64,000 bases of DNA from Clostridia bacterium (GTDB lineage Bacteria > Bacillota > Clostridia > Oscillospirales > RGIG577). The DNA lies in the NCBI GenBank assembly GCA_017513095.1, contig JAFWDJ010000019.1, positions 26,768 to 90,767 of the forward strand, written 5' to 3'. Within the stretch, counting starts at the first letter, position 1, and each line of letters opens with the position of its first letter. A program made the position numbers and the translations under genes. Positions 9,940-18,220 of this stretch are shown here, in pieces. Under the pieces are notes generated by a model. It was not told the origin of the DNA, made no database searches, and saw nothing but the letters and a program-made list of their open reading frames with translations.

Positions 9940-10260
9940 TTACAGGGTTTCGCCGCAGTGCTTGCAAACGCGAACCTTTTTGCCGTTCTCTAAGAACTTG
10001 TGGCCTATGCGGGTCGGCTTATTGCACTTGGGGCAGATATTCATGACCTTACTTGCGTACAGCGGGATCTCCTTCTTGATGATGCCGCCGCGCTCGCCCT
10101 GACGTCTGGGGCGGACATGAGTGGTAGCTACGTTTATACCGTCAACTACGACTTTTCTTTCGGACGGGATAACGCGAAGAACCTTGCCGGTCTTGCCCTT
10201 ATCCTTGCCGGAGAGTACCTTAACGGTGTCGCCGGTCTTAACGTTTACTTTATTGTTCAT
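9940..10260 (-). CDS. rplX: 50S ribosomal protein L24
   Basis: 106 residues. A KOW motif near the N-terminus ([21 protein letters not shown]) is followed by a basic domain. Two CxxC pairs near the C-terminus (CPKC and CKHCG) suggest a zinc-binding form, as in many clostridial L24 proteins. L24 initiates large-subunit assembly. It lies between rplN and rplE. Confidence 0.97.
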   Translation of the reverse strand: MNNKVNVKTGDTVKVLSGKDKGKTGKVLRVIPSERKVVVDGINVATTHVRPRRQGERGGIIKKEIPLYASKVMNICPKCNKPTRIGHKFLENGKKVRVCKHCGETL

Positions 10261-10275
10261 TGCCTGCGCACCTCC

Positions 10276-10644
10276 TTAAAGTACTTCGGGAGCGAGCGAA
10301 AGGATCTTTATATATTCCTTATCGCGGAGCTCTCTTGCCACGGGGCCGAATATACGCGTGCCCCTGGGGTTTTTGTCTTCTTTGATTATAACGGCCGCGT
10401 TATCGTCAAATCTGATATACGTGCCGTCCGAACGTCTCAAGCCCTTAGCGGAACGAACTATTACACACCTGACAACATCGCCCTTCTTAACCATGCCGCC
10501 GGGAGCAGCTTTCTTAACGGAAGCCACTATAACGTCGCCTATGTTGGCGTACTTTCTCTTCGAACCACCGAGGACCTTAATGCACATGATTTCCTTTGCG
10601 CCGGTGTTATCGGCTACTCTCAAAAACGATTGTGCCTGAATCAA
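10276..10644 (-). CDS. rplN: 50S ribosomal protein L14
   Basis: 122 residues, the standard length. It contains [19 protein letters not shown] and [13 protein letters not shown]. The start codon is TTG, with GGAGG eight bases upstream; the ATG inside that site leads to an immediate stop. L14 forms an inter-subunit bridge and is the docking site of the silencing factor RsfS. Confidence 0.97.
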   Translation of the reverse strand: MIQAQSFLRVADNTGAKEIMCIKVLGGSKRKYANIGDVIVASVKKAAPGGMVKKGDVVRCVIVRSAKGLRRSDGTYIRFDDNAAVIIKEDKNPRGTRIFGPVARELRDKEYIKILSLAPEVL

Positions 10645-10720
10645 GGTGCCATCCTCCTTCTGTGTTGAACTTCGAATACGGATTATATGTGCTAAACATA
10701 TGTCCGAACTCTTAAAGCTT

Positions 10721-10975
10721 TTATTTTGCTTTTTCTATGATTTCCACGAGACGCCATCTCTTGTCCTTAGAAAGCGGTCTCGTTTCCATTACTTTGATCT
10801 TGTCGCCGACGCGGCATTCATTGTTCTCGTCGTGCGCCTTGAGCTTGTAGGTGCGCTTTACTATCTTCTTGTAGAGCGGATGCTTAACGCTGTCAACGAT
10901 AGCTACGACAACGGTCTTATCCATCTTGTCGCTTACGACCATACCGACTCTTGTTTTTCTATTGCCTCTTTCCAT
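10721..10975 (-). CDS. rpsQ: 30S ribosomal protein S17
   Basis: 84 residues with an OB fold: [20 protein letters not shown] at the N-terminus and the signature [20 protein letters not shown] near the end. S17 binds the 5' domain of 16S rRNA. A 76-base gap separates it from rplN, longer than most gaps in this operon. Confidence 0.98.
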   Translation of the reverse strand: MERGNRKTRVGMVVSDKMDKTVVVAIVDSVKHPLYKKIVKRTYKLKAHDENNECRVGDKIKVMETRPLSKDKRWRLVEIIEKAK

Positions 10976-10989
10976 AGCTGCCCTCCCGA

Positions 10990-11184
10990 TTAAGCGTTAA
11001 GCTCTTTTTGACGAAGGATGGTCTTGCACCTTGCTATATCCTTCTTTACGTGAACTATCTTCATGGGGTTGTCAAGCTGATTAGTTGCATGCTGGAATCT
11101 TAAGTTGAAAAGCTCGCTTTTAAGCTCGGTGATCTTTTCGTTAAGCTCCACAGCCGTCATCTCTCTGATTTCCTGAGCCTTCAT
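10990..11184 (-). CDS. rpmC: 50S ribosomal protein L29
   Basis: 64 residues forming the expected two-helix protein ([20 protein letters not shown], then [17 protein letters not shown]). L29 lies at the tunnel exit, beside L23, where it contacts trigger factor and SRP. It starts two bases after the rplP stop. Confidence 0.97.
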   Translation of the reverse strand: MKAQEIREMTAVELNEKITELKSELFNLRFQHATNQLDNPMKIVHVKKDIARCKTILRQKELNA

Positions 11185-11186
11185 TC

Positions 11187-11615
11187 TTATTCAACCTCCG
11201 TTTCCGCAGTCTCTTTCTTGACAAACTTACACTTGAGAGGAAGCTTGTGGCTTGCAAGTCTTAACGCCTCGCGTGCGACTTCCTCGCTTACGCCGCCTAT
11301 CTCAAACATAACTCTGCCCGGCTTTACGACCGCTACCCAATACTCGGGCGAGCCCTTACCGGAACCCATTCGGGTCTCGGCCGGCTTCTCGGTTACCGGC
11401 TTGTCGGGGAATATCTTAATCCATACCTGGCCGCCTCTCTTTATATAACGCGTCATCGCGATACGGGCTGCCTCTATCTGGTTGGACGTAACCCACGCGG
11501 GCTCAAGAGCCTGTATACCGAAATCTCCGTATACTACCTTGTTGCCTCTTAAAGCCTTGCCCTTCATGCGGCCTCTGTGTACTCTTCTGTATTTTACTCT
11601 CTTAGGCATTAACAT
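11187..11615 (-). CDS. rplP: 50S ribosomal protein L16
   Basis: 142 residues. It begins [20 protein letters not shown] and contains the L16 signatures [20 protein letters not shown] and [18 protein letters not shown]16 positions A-site tRNA on the large subunit. Its ATG overlaps the rpsC stop by one base (TGATG), so translation is probably coupled; a second in-frame ATG is two codons later. Confidence 0.97.
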   Translation of the reverse strand: MLMPKRVKYRRVHRGRMKGKALRGNKVVYGDFGIQALEPAWVTSNQIEAARIAMTRYIKRGGQVWIKIFPDKPVTEKPAETRMGSGKGSPEYWVAVVKPGRVMFEIGGVSEEVAREALRLASHKLPLKCKFVKKETAETEVE

Positions 11616-12397
11616 CAGCGTGCATCTCCCTTCTGAAAGCTGCCGCGGCGGTCGCCGTCACGGCGGTCCCTGCGGTCGCGGCGGTCGCGGCGCTCGCGGC
11701 GTTCCTGAGGCGGAAGCGCGGGCTCGGGACGAACGTCTGTGCGCTTGGAATCCGGAAGAACCTCGCCCTTGTATATCCAAACCTTTATGCCCAGCTTACC
11801 ATATGTGGTGTTTGCCTCGGCAAAGCCGTAATCGATATCTGCGCGAAGCGTCTGCAGCGGGATCGAGCCCTCGTGATAATGCTCGCTTCTTGCGATTTCT
11901 GCGCCGCCGAGTCTGCCGGATGCTGCGGTCTTTATGCCCTTGACGCCCATCTTCATGGCGCGCTCAATGGCCTGCTTCATTGCGCGGCGGAAGCCGACTC
12001 TGCGCTCGAGCGCGGATGCGATGCTCTCGGCTACGAGCTGTGCGTTCGTTTCGGGGCGCTTGATCTCAACGATGTTGATGGAGACCTGCTTGCCGAGCAT
12101 CTTTTCAAGGTTAGCCTTGAGCTTTTCTATCTCGGCGCCCGCACGGCCGATAACTATGCCCGGCTTTGCGCAGTGGATGTTTATCTTAACTCTTGCAGAA
12201 GCCGCGTCCGCGCCTGCCTGACGCTCAATCGCGATTTTTGCAACTCCTGCAGCGTACAGAAGCTCTTTTAAATACTTTCTTATGTTGTAGTCTTCAACGA
12301 GCGTGTCTCCGAAGTCTTTCTTATTTGCATACCACTTGGAGTCCCAGTCGTTAATAACGCCTACTCTGAAGCCTACGGGGTTAACTTTCTGACCCAT
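11615..12397 (-). CDS. rpsC: 30S ribosomal protein S3 with an Arg/Asp-rich C-terminal tail
   Basis: 260 residues. The KH domain ([19 protein letters not shown]) and the S3 C-terminal domain ([20 protein letters not shown]) are intact. S3 forms the mRNA entry channel and has helicase activity. The last 40 or so residues are a low-complexity tail built of [20 protein letters not shown] units, longer than the typical end of S3. Tails of this kind occur in several clostridial S3 proteins; no role is known to me. Confidence 0.97.
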   Translation of the reverse strand: MGQKVNPVGFRVGVINDWDSKWYANKKDFGDTLVEDYNIRKYLKELLYAAGVAKIAIERQAGADAASARVKINIHCAKPGIVIGRAGAEIEKLKANLEKMLGKQVSINIVEIKRPETNAQLVAESIASALERRVGFRRAMKQAIERAMKMGVKGIKTAASGRLGGAEIARSEHYHEGSIPLQTLRADIDYGFAEANTTYGKLGIKVWIYKGEVLPDSKRTDVRPEPALPPQERRERRDRRDRRDRRDGDRRGSFQKGDAR

Positions 12398-12416
12398 GGT
12401 CTACCTCCTTTTCTTA

Positions 12417-12752
12417 TTACTCTTTCTCACGCAGTGTGATGGTGATGTGGGACGTGCGCTTATTTATTCTGAATGCGCGTCCCTGCGCTCTCGGCATAAT
12501 GCGCTTCAGCGTGGGGCCGGGATTTGCGAAAATCTCGGCTACGTAAAGCTTCGAAACATCCATCGAGTGGTTGTTCTCGGCGTTTGCCATAGCGCTCTTT
12601 AAAAGCTTAATAAGCGGCTCTCTTGCTATGCGCTTCGAAAGCGTTAAAATCGTCATGGCCTCCCCCACCGGCTTGTTGCGGATGAGATCGGCTACCGCCT
12701 TAACTTTTCTGGGAGACATACGAATATATCTTGCATGTGCTCTCGCTTCCAT
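12417..12752 (-). CDS. rplV: 50S ribosomal protein L22
   Basis: 111 residues. It begins MEARAHARYIRMSPRKVKAV and contains the beta-hairpin extension (PTLKRIMPRAQGRAFRINKR) that lines the exit tunnel and contacts macrolides and arrest peptides. No insertion or deletion is obvious in that loop. It lies between rpsS and rpsC. Confidence 0.98.
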   Translation of the reverse strand: MEARAHARYIRMSPRKVKAVADLIRNKPVGEAMTILTLSKRIAREPLIKLLKSAMANAENNHSMDVSKLYVAEIFANPGPTLKRIMPRAQGRAFRINKRTSHITITLREKE

Positions 12753-12785
12753 GAAAATTTCCTCCTCTCGTAACAGATCCGGTGA

Positions 12786-13067
12786 TTATTTACCGTTATT
12801 AGACGTTCTCGAGCCGGCGTGACCGCGGTAAGTTCTCGTCGGAGCGAACTCGCCGAGCTTGTGGCCTACCATATCCTCGGTAACGTATACGGGAACGTGC
12901 TTTCTTCCGTCGTGTACCGCTATCGTATGACCTACGAAGTCCGGGAATATAGTAGAAGCTCTCGACCAGGTCTTTAATATCTTCTTGTCGCCGCTCTCGT
13001 TCATCTCACGAACGCGCTTTAACAGCACTTCCTGAACGTAGGGGCCTTTTTTAGTACTTCTGCTCAT
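12786..13067 (-). CDS. rpsS: 30S ribosomal protein S19
   Basis: 93 residues starting [19 protein letters not shown], with the signature [19 protein letters not shown]19 sits in the head of the small subunit next to S13. It lies between rplB and rplV. Confidence 0.98.
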   Translation of the reverse strand: MSRSTKKGPYVQEVLLKRVREMNESGDKKILKTWSRASTIFPDFVGHTIAVHDGRKHVPVYVTEDMVGHKLGEFAPTRTYRGHAGSRTSNNGK

Positions 13068-13080
13068 CTACTTCTCCTCC

Positions 13081-13914
13081 TTACTTCGCATGTCTCGACT
13101 TAACGATCATCTTGTTGCTCTTTGCCTTCTTATTGCGCGTCTTGTAACCGAGCGCGGGCTTGCCCCACGGGGTTACCGGACTGGGACGGCCTATCGGGGA
13201 CTTGCCCTCGCCGCCGCCGTGCGGATGGTCGTTCGGGTTCATAACTACGCCGCGCACCGTGGGGCGTACGCCTCTGTGACGTGTGCGGCCGGCCTTACCT
13301 AAGTTAACGTTCTCCTGGTCTATGTTGGAGACCTGACCGATGGTAGCCATGCACTCTATTCTTATATAGCGAACCTCGCCCGAGGGAAGTCTTACCTGAG
13401 CGAGCTTGCCCTCTTTAGCCATGAGCTGCGCCATGTTGCCGGCTGCGCGTACAAGCTGCGCGCCCTTGCCGGGGTGAAGCTCTATGTTGTGGATGAACGT
13501 ACCTACCGGTATGCTTGCGATAGGCAGCGTGTTGCCGGGCTTTATGTCGGCGTGTTCGGAGCTTATTATCGTGTCGCCCACTTCAAGGCCGTGGGGAGCG
13601 ATGATGTATCTCTTCTCGCCGTCCTCATACTCGACAAGCGCGATGAACGCCGTTCTGTTGGGGTCGTACTCAAGCGTAAGCACCTTTGCGGGCATATCGA
13701 GCTTGTTGCGCTTGAAGTCGATTATTCTGTACTTCTTTCTGTTGCCGCCGCCGCGATGACGAACGGTGATCCTGCCGTAAGAGTTTCTGCCGGCAGTCTT
13801 CTTTATGGTATCCAAAAGGCTTTTTTCCGGTTTAACCTTGGACAGTCCGTCGTAGTTCGTGACAGTCATGCCGCGTCTGCCGGGCGTCGTGGGGTTGTAC
13901 TTTTTGATTGCCAT
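13081..13914 (-). CDS. rplB: 50S ribosomal protein L2
   Basis: 277 residues. The OB-fold and SH3-like domains are present, and the C-terminal signature [19 protein letters not shown] includes the histidine close to the peptidyl transferase centre. L2 is needed for subunit association. It lies between rplW and rpsS. Confidence 0.99.
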   Translation of the reverse strand: MAIKKYNPTTPGRRGMTVTNYDGLSKVKPEKSLLDTIKKTAGRNSYGRITVRHRGGGNRKKYRIIDFKRNKLDMPAKVLTLEYDPNRTAFIALVEYEDGEKRYIIAPHGLEVGDTIISSEHADIKPGNTLPIASIPVGTFIHNIELHPGKGAQLVRAAGNMAQLMAKEGKLAQVRLPSGEVRYIRIECMATIGQVSNIDQENVNLGKAGRTRHRGVRPTVRGVVMNPNDHPHGGGEGKSPIGRPSPVTPWGKPALGYKTRNKKAKSNKMIVKSRHAK

Positions 13915-13955
13915 ATCGTATCTCTCCTTCTTTCAATACTTAAACTTCGGGGCGC

Positions 13956-14249
13956 TTACATCATGCTCTCGAAGAATTCGATGGGCTTCGAGTTCTCGGT
14001 AAGCTTTACGATGGCCTTTTTCCTGTCAGGGCGATAACCTACGAAGCGGCCCTGTCTCTTCTCTTTGCCCCAAACCTTAATGGTATTGACGTCCTTAACC
14101 GTTACGCCGAACACCTTCTCAACGGCCTCTTTGATTTCGACCTTGTTGGCGTTAACGTCTACATAGAAAGTATATTTCTTATCAGCTATGCCCATCATGG
14201 ACTCCTCGGAGATGACAGGCTTAATGATTACATCGTATACGTTTTTCAT
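13956..14249 (-). CDS. rplW: 50S ribosomal protein L23
   Basis: 97 residues ([18 protein letters not shown], then [20 protein letters not shown]). L23 is the exit-tunnel docking point for trigger factor and SRP. Its start overlaps the rplD stop by one base (TAATG), so the two are probably translationally coupled. Confidence 0.97.
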   Translation of the reverse strand: MKNVYDVIIKPVISEESMMGIADKKYTFYVDVNANKVEIKEAVEKVFGVTVKDVNTIKVWGKEKRQGRFVGYRPDRKKAIVKLTENSKPIEFFESMM

Positions 14250-14872
14250 TATGCGTACACCTCCTCAAGTTTTGCGAGCGCTGCTTTCGTAAGTATGAGC
14301 TTATTGTGAAGCAGTATGCTGTAAGTGTTTATATTGGAAGCCATGCTCGTGGAAACGCCGGGGATGTTTCTTGCCGAACGTACAAGCTTGTCGTTCGTTC
14401 CCTCGGTTACGATCAGGGCCTTATTGTCAACGCCGAACGCCTTGAGCATCGAAACTACGGTCTTCGTCTTGTACTCGTCAACCGTTATATCGTCTATCAC
14501 GATAACGTCGCCCGATGCGGCTCTCGACGAAAGCGCGCTGTAAAGCGCCGTCTTTCTTAACTTCTTGTTTACTCTGAAGCGGTAGCTTCTCGGCTTGGGT
14601 GCGAACACCACGCCGCCGTGAGTCCACTGGGGAGCGCGGGTGGAACCCTGTCTTGCGCGGCCCGTGCCCTTCTGGCGCCACGGCTTCTTGCCGCCGCCGG
14701 AAACCTCGCCGCGGGTAAGAGCGCTCTGCGTGCCCTGACGCTGTGCAGCAAGATAATTCTTAACCATCATGTGCATAGCCGGTACGTTTACCTCGGAGCC
14801 GAAAAGAAGTTCGTTTAATTCAACTTCACCTATTTGCTCCGCTTTCATGTTATATAAAGCAACCTTAGGCAT
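14249..14872 (-). CDS. rplD: 50S ribosomal protein L4
   Basis: 207 residues. The extended loop that reaches the exit tunnel is visible ([20 protein letters not shown]), and the C-terminal Rossmann-like core follows. In E. coli L4 represses the S10 operon; the leader here is long enough for a regulatory structure, but the link is only an inference. Confidence 0.98.
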   Translation of the reverse strand: MPKVALYNMKAEQIGEVELNELLFGSEVNVPAMHMMVKNYLAAQRQGTQSALTRGEVSGGGKKPWRQKGTGRARQGSTRAPQWTHGGVVFAPKPRSYRFRVNKKLRKTALYSALSSRAASGDVIVIDDITVDEYKTKTVVSMLKAFGVDNKALIVTEGTNDKLVRSARNIPGVSTSMASNINTYSILLHNKLILTKAALAKLEEVYA

Positions 14873-14901
14873 TAAATTTTCCTCCTTCCCTTATTCTCGG
14901 C

Positions 14902-15540
14902 TCAGACACCGGCCTTGACGGAATTCTTGACGTAAACAAGTCCGCCCTTAGGTCCGGGGATAGCGCCCTTGATAACAAGTATGTTGTTCTCGGCGTCTAC
15001 CTTTACTATGTCAAGGTTCTGAACGGTCACCTGCTCAGCACCCATATGTCCTGCCATTTTCTTGCCCTTGAAGATTCTGCTCGGGTCGGAGTTTGCGCCC
15101 ACCGAACCTATCGAACGGTGAACGGGGCCCGTACCGTGCGTCGCGCGAAGCTTCGCATTGCCGTATCTCTTTACAACGCCGGCATAGCCTTTACCTTTGG
15201 AAATGCCCGTTACGTCTACTTTGTCGCCCTCGGCGAAAACCTCGGCCGTGATAACGTCGCCCACGTTCATGTCGGCGGTGTTCTCAAGCCTGAATTCCTT
15301 TAAATGACGCTTTAAGGGAGCGCCTGCCTTTGCGAAGTGACCCTTCTGCGGCTTCGTTGCCTTTCTCTCGGGGATATCCTCGAAGCCGAGCTGTACGCTC
15401 TCGTAGCCGTCGTTGTCCGTGTCCTTCTTCTGTACTACCACGCAGGGACCCGCAGAAACCACGGTAACGGGGATTACCCTGCCGTCCTCGGCGAAGAGCT
15501 GTGTCATGCCGATTTTCTTGCCGATAATTGCCTTTTTCAA
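14902..15540 (-). CDS. rplC: 50S ribosomal protein L3
   Basis: 212 residues from a TTG start at 15540 (product starts [16 protein letters not shown]), with GGAGG seven bases upstream. The frame stays open to 15615 but this extension lacks a ribosome binding site and is not found in L3. The 3-residue loop region near the peptidyl transferase centre ([16 protein letters not shown]) is present. A 133-base gap separates it from rpsJ. Confidence 0.96.
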   Translation of the reverse strand: MKKAIIGKKIGMTQLFAEDGRVIPVTVVSAGPCVVVQKKDTDNDGYESVQLGFEDIPERKATKPQKGHFAKAGAPLKRHLKEFRLENTADMNVGDVITAEVFAEGDKVDVTGISKGKGYAGVVKRYGNAKLRATHGTGPVHRSIGSVGANSDPSRIFKGKKMAGHMGAEQVTVQNLDIVKVDAENNILVIKGAIPGPKGGLVYVKNSVKAGV

Positions 15541-15673
15541 TTTTTTTACCTCCGTATTAGTTATTGGTTGGCTTTTTGCCAACTTGACTTGACCGTCCGC
15601 TTTGCGAAACGTCATAATGCCTTTTTATCCGGTTATCGGTTCTCCGTCGATCCGGAGCGTAATATCCTTTGGA

Positions 15674-15982
15674 TTAAAGCTTTATGTCTATTTCCACGCC
15701 TGCGGGAAGGTCGAGGCTCATAAGCGCTTCAACGGTCTTAGCCGTCGGCTTTATGATGTCGATAAGTCTTTTGTGAGTTCTAAGCTCGAACTGCTCGCGC
15801 GAATCCTTGTATTTGTGTACCGCGCGAAGGATCGTGATTATCTCCTTCTTAGTGGGGAGCGGCACGGGGCCCGATACGCTTGCACCCGTTCTTTTAGCCG
15901 TCTCAACGATCTTTTCGCAAGACTGGTCGATAAGCAAATGATCATACGCCTTGAGTCTTATTCTGATCTTTTCCTGTGCCAT
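15674..15982 (-). CDS. rpsJ: 30S ribosomal protein S10 (first gene of the operon)
   Basis: 102 residues, standard length, with [20 protein letters not shown] and the loop [28 protein letters not shown] region. S10 is also NusE, which links ribosomes and RNA polymerase in antitermination. It is the first gene of the S10-spc-alpha cluster, with a strong AAGGAGGAAAAA ribosome binding site and a leader of about 330 nt. Confidence 0.98.
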   Translation of the reverse strand: MAQEKIRIRLKAYDHLLIDQSCEKIVETAKRTGASVSGPVPLPTKKEIITILRAVHKYKDSREQFELRTHKRLIDIIKPTAKTVEALMSLDLPAGVEIDIKL

Positions 15983-16316
15983 TTTTTCCTCCTTGAAAAT
16001 CGTACGTTTGTTTTTGTCGTACGACGGTAAAACTCACTGCACACTCATCCGGGTGTTTCTTCTTTTTACATAAACAAACCGGATATTTGCTTCCTGCATC
16101 CATTGACAAACCGTATCCATTGCCTTTGGGGCGCAAATATTCCGGGAAATGTTCGAAAAACGAATCGCCATACCAGCGGGCTCATATGCCTTTTTGGCAT
16201 AAGTCCATAATATGCACAGTAATTTTTACGTCGCCCGGTTTAAAATCGGACATACTCCGCGGAAATTTCCTGCGAAACGCAGCTACCTCCCGCATCATCG
16301 CTTGTCATGCCATATC
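15983..16316 (-). promoter_or_regulatory. Long 5' leader of the S10 operon
   Basis: The transcript predicted from the promoter at 16317-16345 has about 330 untranslated bases before rpsJ. Visible structure includes a TATGCC/GGCATA hairpin with a five-base loop (about 16184-16202), an ATCCGG/CCGGAT inverted repeat (about 16047-16085) and a CGTACG pair just before the ribosome binding site (about 16001-16023). It also holds a 23-codon frame from ATG 16253, followed with an ATGA overlap by a second short frame. A role in ribosomal-protein autoregulation is plausible from the length, but I do not recognise a known leader family. Confidence 0.45.
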
Positions 16317-16345
16317 AGTATACAATACAAAACAGTGAAATGCAA
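16317..16345 (-). promoter_or_regulatory. Sigma-A promoter of the S10 operon
   Basis: Minus strand: -35 TTGCAT (16340-16345), 17-base spacer, -10 TATACT (16317-16322). It is the best match in the gap upstream of rpsJ and would start RNA at about 16310. Confidence 0.7.
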
Positions 16346-16496
16346 GTGTTTTTTAAGAAAAACGAGAAAAATTTCGAAAAAATTTTTCGCAAAAATCGCC
16401 TGTTTTTAATGTATTTTCACAAAATCGGCTTTTCATACACTATTGCAACATGCTATAATAGGCTTAATGAGCAATACTACGCCGTTTTCGGCCGCG

Positions 16497-16709
16497 TCAG
16501 AGCGCTATGCGGCCCCCGCACGGGGACGCGCCTTCGTCGATCTGCCATACGTAAGCCGCGGTGTCGGCTTTTTCGGCGGCTTCCTTCTCGGCGTTCTCTC
16601 TTGCAAGCTTGGGTATCGTATTGTTTGCAAGCAGAATAAGCAGGACTATTACTATTGCCCATATCCACCAATACTTCGGATTGGGGCCTCTTCTTTTTCT
16701 CGGTCTCAT
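16497..16709 (-). CDS. Small single-pass membrane protein, unknown function
   Basis: 70 residues. A basic start (MRPRKRRGPNPK) is followed by one transmembrane helix (about residues 13-29, rich in W, I, V and L), then a charged, Ala/Glu/Lys-rich segment. By the positive-inside rule the N-terminus is cytoplasmic. The gene has a good ribosome binding site (GGAAGGTG) and its own promoter, so it is probably real despite its size. I do not recognise the family. It is divergent from the hydrolase gene next to it. Confidence 0.6.
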   Translation of the reverse strand: MRPRKRRGPNPKYWWIWAIVIVLLILLANNTIPKLARENAEKEAAEKADTAAYVWQIDEGASPCGGRIAL

Positions 16710-16730
16710 GGTATCACCTTCCGAAAAAGA

Positions 16731-16759
16731 AGTATATCATATCAAAACGGCGCTGTCCA
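16731..16759 (-). promoter_or_regulatory. Sigma-A promoter of the small membrane protein gene
   Basis: Minus strand: -35 TGGACA (16754-16759), 17-base spacer, -10 TATACT (16731-16736), about 22 bases ahead of the start codon at 16709. Confidence 0.65.
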
Positions 16760-16798
16760 TTGCGTATTTTACTAATTTGGAATGAGAGGTATTTTATA

Positions 16799-17554
16799 AT
16801 GAAGAAAGAATTCATAAAAGGCAAGAACGGCTACGATATTCCCTGCCTTCACAACATCTCCGGAAACGACAGTCTCGTCGTTATCAGCCTTCACGAGTTT
16901 AGAAGCTTAAAATACACGCCCATAACGGCCGCGCTCATGACAGCGCTCGAAAATGAGGGCATAGCCTCAATATGCTTCGACTTCGCGGGACACGACGAAA
17001 GCCCCGTTGACGGCGAGAAGTTTCTGATGGGCAACTGCCTTGACGATCTTGCCGCTGTTGAAGAGTACGTGCACGCGCTCTCTCCCGACGCAGAGATCGC
17101 GTACTTCGCGTCGAGCTTTGGCGCGTATACGCTGCTTTTGCATTTCGCAATGAGAAAGCCGCTCGGCCGCCGCGCGTTCTTAAGATGCGCCGCAGTCGAT
17201 ATGGCGGCGGTCATCGAAAGGGTTGCCGCACCCGAGGCGTTCCGCACGCTTAACGAGCAGGGCTGGGTAGTGCTTGACAAGGGCCCGCTTCGCCCGCTCA
17301 AGATGATGAAGCAGCTCTATGATGAGTTCAGGGAGTACCGTCCCCTGCAGCTTCTCAAAAAGGGACAGGGCGATTTCGTCATGATCCACGGCGCTATGGA
17401 CAAGAACGTTCCGCTTGAGTGGGTCAGCGAGTTTTCGGAGACGCTCGACATACCCCTTATTATAATAGAAGATACAGATCACTTCATGTTCAAGCCCAAG
17501 ACAGCCATACCGAGGGTCGTGGACGAGGCAGTGAAGTTTTACAAGCGCGATTAA
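16799..17554 (+). CDS. Alpha/beta hydrolase family protein
   Basis: 251 residues from ATG 16799, which has GAGAGG at the right distance; the longer frame upstream has no support. The serine-hydrolase layout is visible: oxyanion region around VISLHEFRSL, nucleophile elbow FASSFGAY (Ser about 106, with Ala replacing the first Gly of GxSxG), an aspartate in HGAMDKNVP and the histidine in EDTDHFMF. It resembles small esterase/acyltransferase-like hydrolases; the substrate cannot be told. No signal peptide is present, so it acts in the cytosol. The next gene starts 20 bases later and probably shares the transcript. Confidence 0.8.
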   Translation: MKKEFIKGKNGYDIPCLHNISGNDSLVVISLHEFRSLKYTPITAALMTALENEGIASICFDFAGHDESPVDGEKFLMGNCLDDLAAVEEYVHALSPDAEIAYFASSFGAYTLLLHFAMRKPLGRRAFLRCAAVDMAAVIERVAAPEAFRTLNEQGWVVLDKGPLRPLKMMKQLYDEFREYRPLQLLKKGQGDFVMIHGAMDKNVPLEWVSEFSETLDIPLIIIEDTDHFMFKPKTAIPRVVDEAVKFYKRD

Positions 17555-17574
17555 CACGGGAAAGAGCTGATACT

Positions 17575-18165
17575 ATGAAAAAACCTCCGGACGATATCCG
17601 AAATGACAGGCGCTACACGTCGACGCTGAGCAGTGAAAAGCATAAAGAAGCCGACGACTATATAACCGCTAAAACAAAAGGACACATGAGGTGGGCGATA
17701 CCCATAATACTCCTGTGCGTCATATTTTTCATCGCCGGATTGTCGGTAACGCGGGATTATATAGCTGAAGGCAATCCCGATGTTCCTTTTGCCATCGTTA
17801 TGGATATACTTATGTTTCTGCCGATATTCTTTATAGGCCTCATTATAGTGCGAAAAGCGGCGGCCTTAAGATACGGCTACGCGCTTGCGGATGCGTCTGA
17901 GCCTTTCATTGAGTTTTCAAATCTCGACGAAGCGCTACATACGACGCGCGCGGCCGCGAAGCTAAAAGGGCTCTCACGTCGCGGATATATACGAAACGTC
18001 GAATTTGAGGACGAGGCGCAAAGGCTCATTCTCCCGCTCAACCAAGAGCACACGTTGGAGCACATGATGAATCCGATAAACATAATATGCCCCGGATGCG
18101 GAGCGTCGCTTCAGAAGATGCCCGGCGAAAATGTGCAGTGCGACTACTGCGGCCGGGAGCTTTGA
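17575..18165 (+). CDS. Two-pass membrane protein with a C-terminal zinc ribbon
   Basis: 196 residues. A charged N-terminal stretch (about 38 residues) precedes two transmembrane helices (about 39-57 and 71-93). A cytoplasmic domain of about 80 residues follows, and a zinc-ribbon-like end carries CPGCG and CDYCG. The pairing of CxxC motifs suggests metal binding. I do not recognise the family and no function is proposed. It lies 20 bases after the hydrolase and ahead of a shared terminator. Confidence 0.65.
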   Translation: MKKPPDDIRNDRRYTSTLSSEKHKEADDYITAKTKGHMRWAIPIILLCVIFFIAGLSVTRDYIAEGNPDVPFAIVMDILMFLPIFFIGLIIVRKAAALRYGYALADASEPFIEFSNLDEALHTTRAAAKLKGLSRRGYIRNVEFEDEAQRLILPLNQEHTLEHMMNPINIICPGCGASLQKMPGENVQCDYCGREL

Positions 18166-18174
18166 TAAAACGCC

Positions 18175-18207
18175 AAACGGGCCGAAGCTTTTCGCTTCGG
18201 CCCGTTT
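18175..18207. terminator. Bidirectional terminator between the zinc-ribbon gene and the repeat-protein gene
   Basis: A 14-bp perfect stem (AAACGGGCCGAAGC with its complement) closes a five-base loop. It lies between two convergent genes and could end transcripts from both, though the T-runs are short. Confidence 0.85.
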
Positions 18208-18220
18208 CAATATACGCGTC

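Noticed and set aside
15541..15615. N-terminal extension of rplC from an upstream ATG
   Set aside because: L3 proteins begin at the [13 protein letters not shown] block. The TTG start has a proper ribosome binding site; the extension has none.
16104..16135. TTGACA on the plus strand in the S10 leader
   Set aside because: No -10 box at a usable distance and no plus-strand gene follows within 600 bases.
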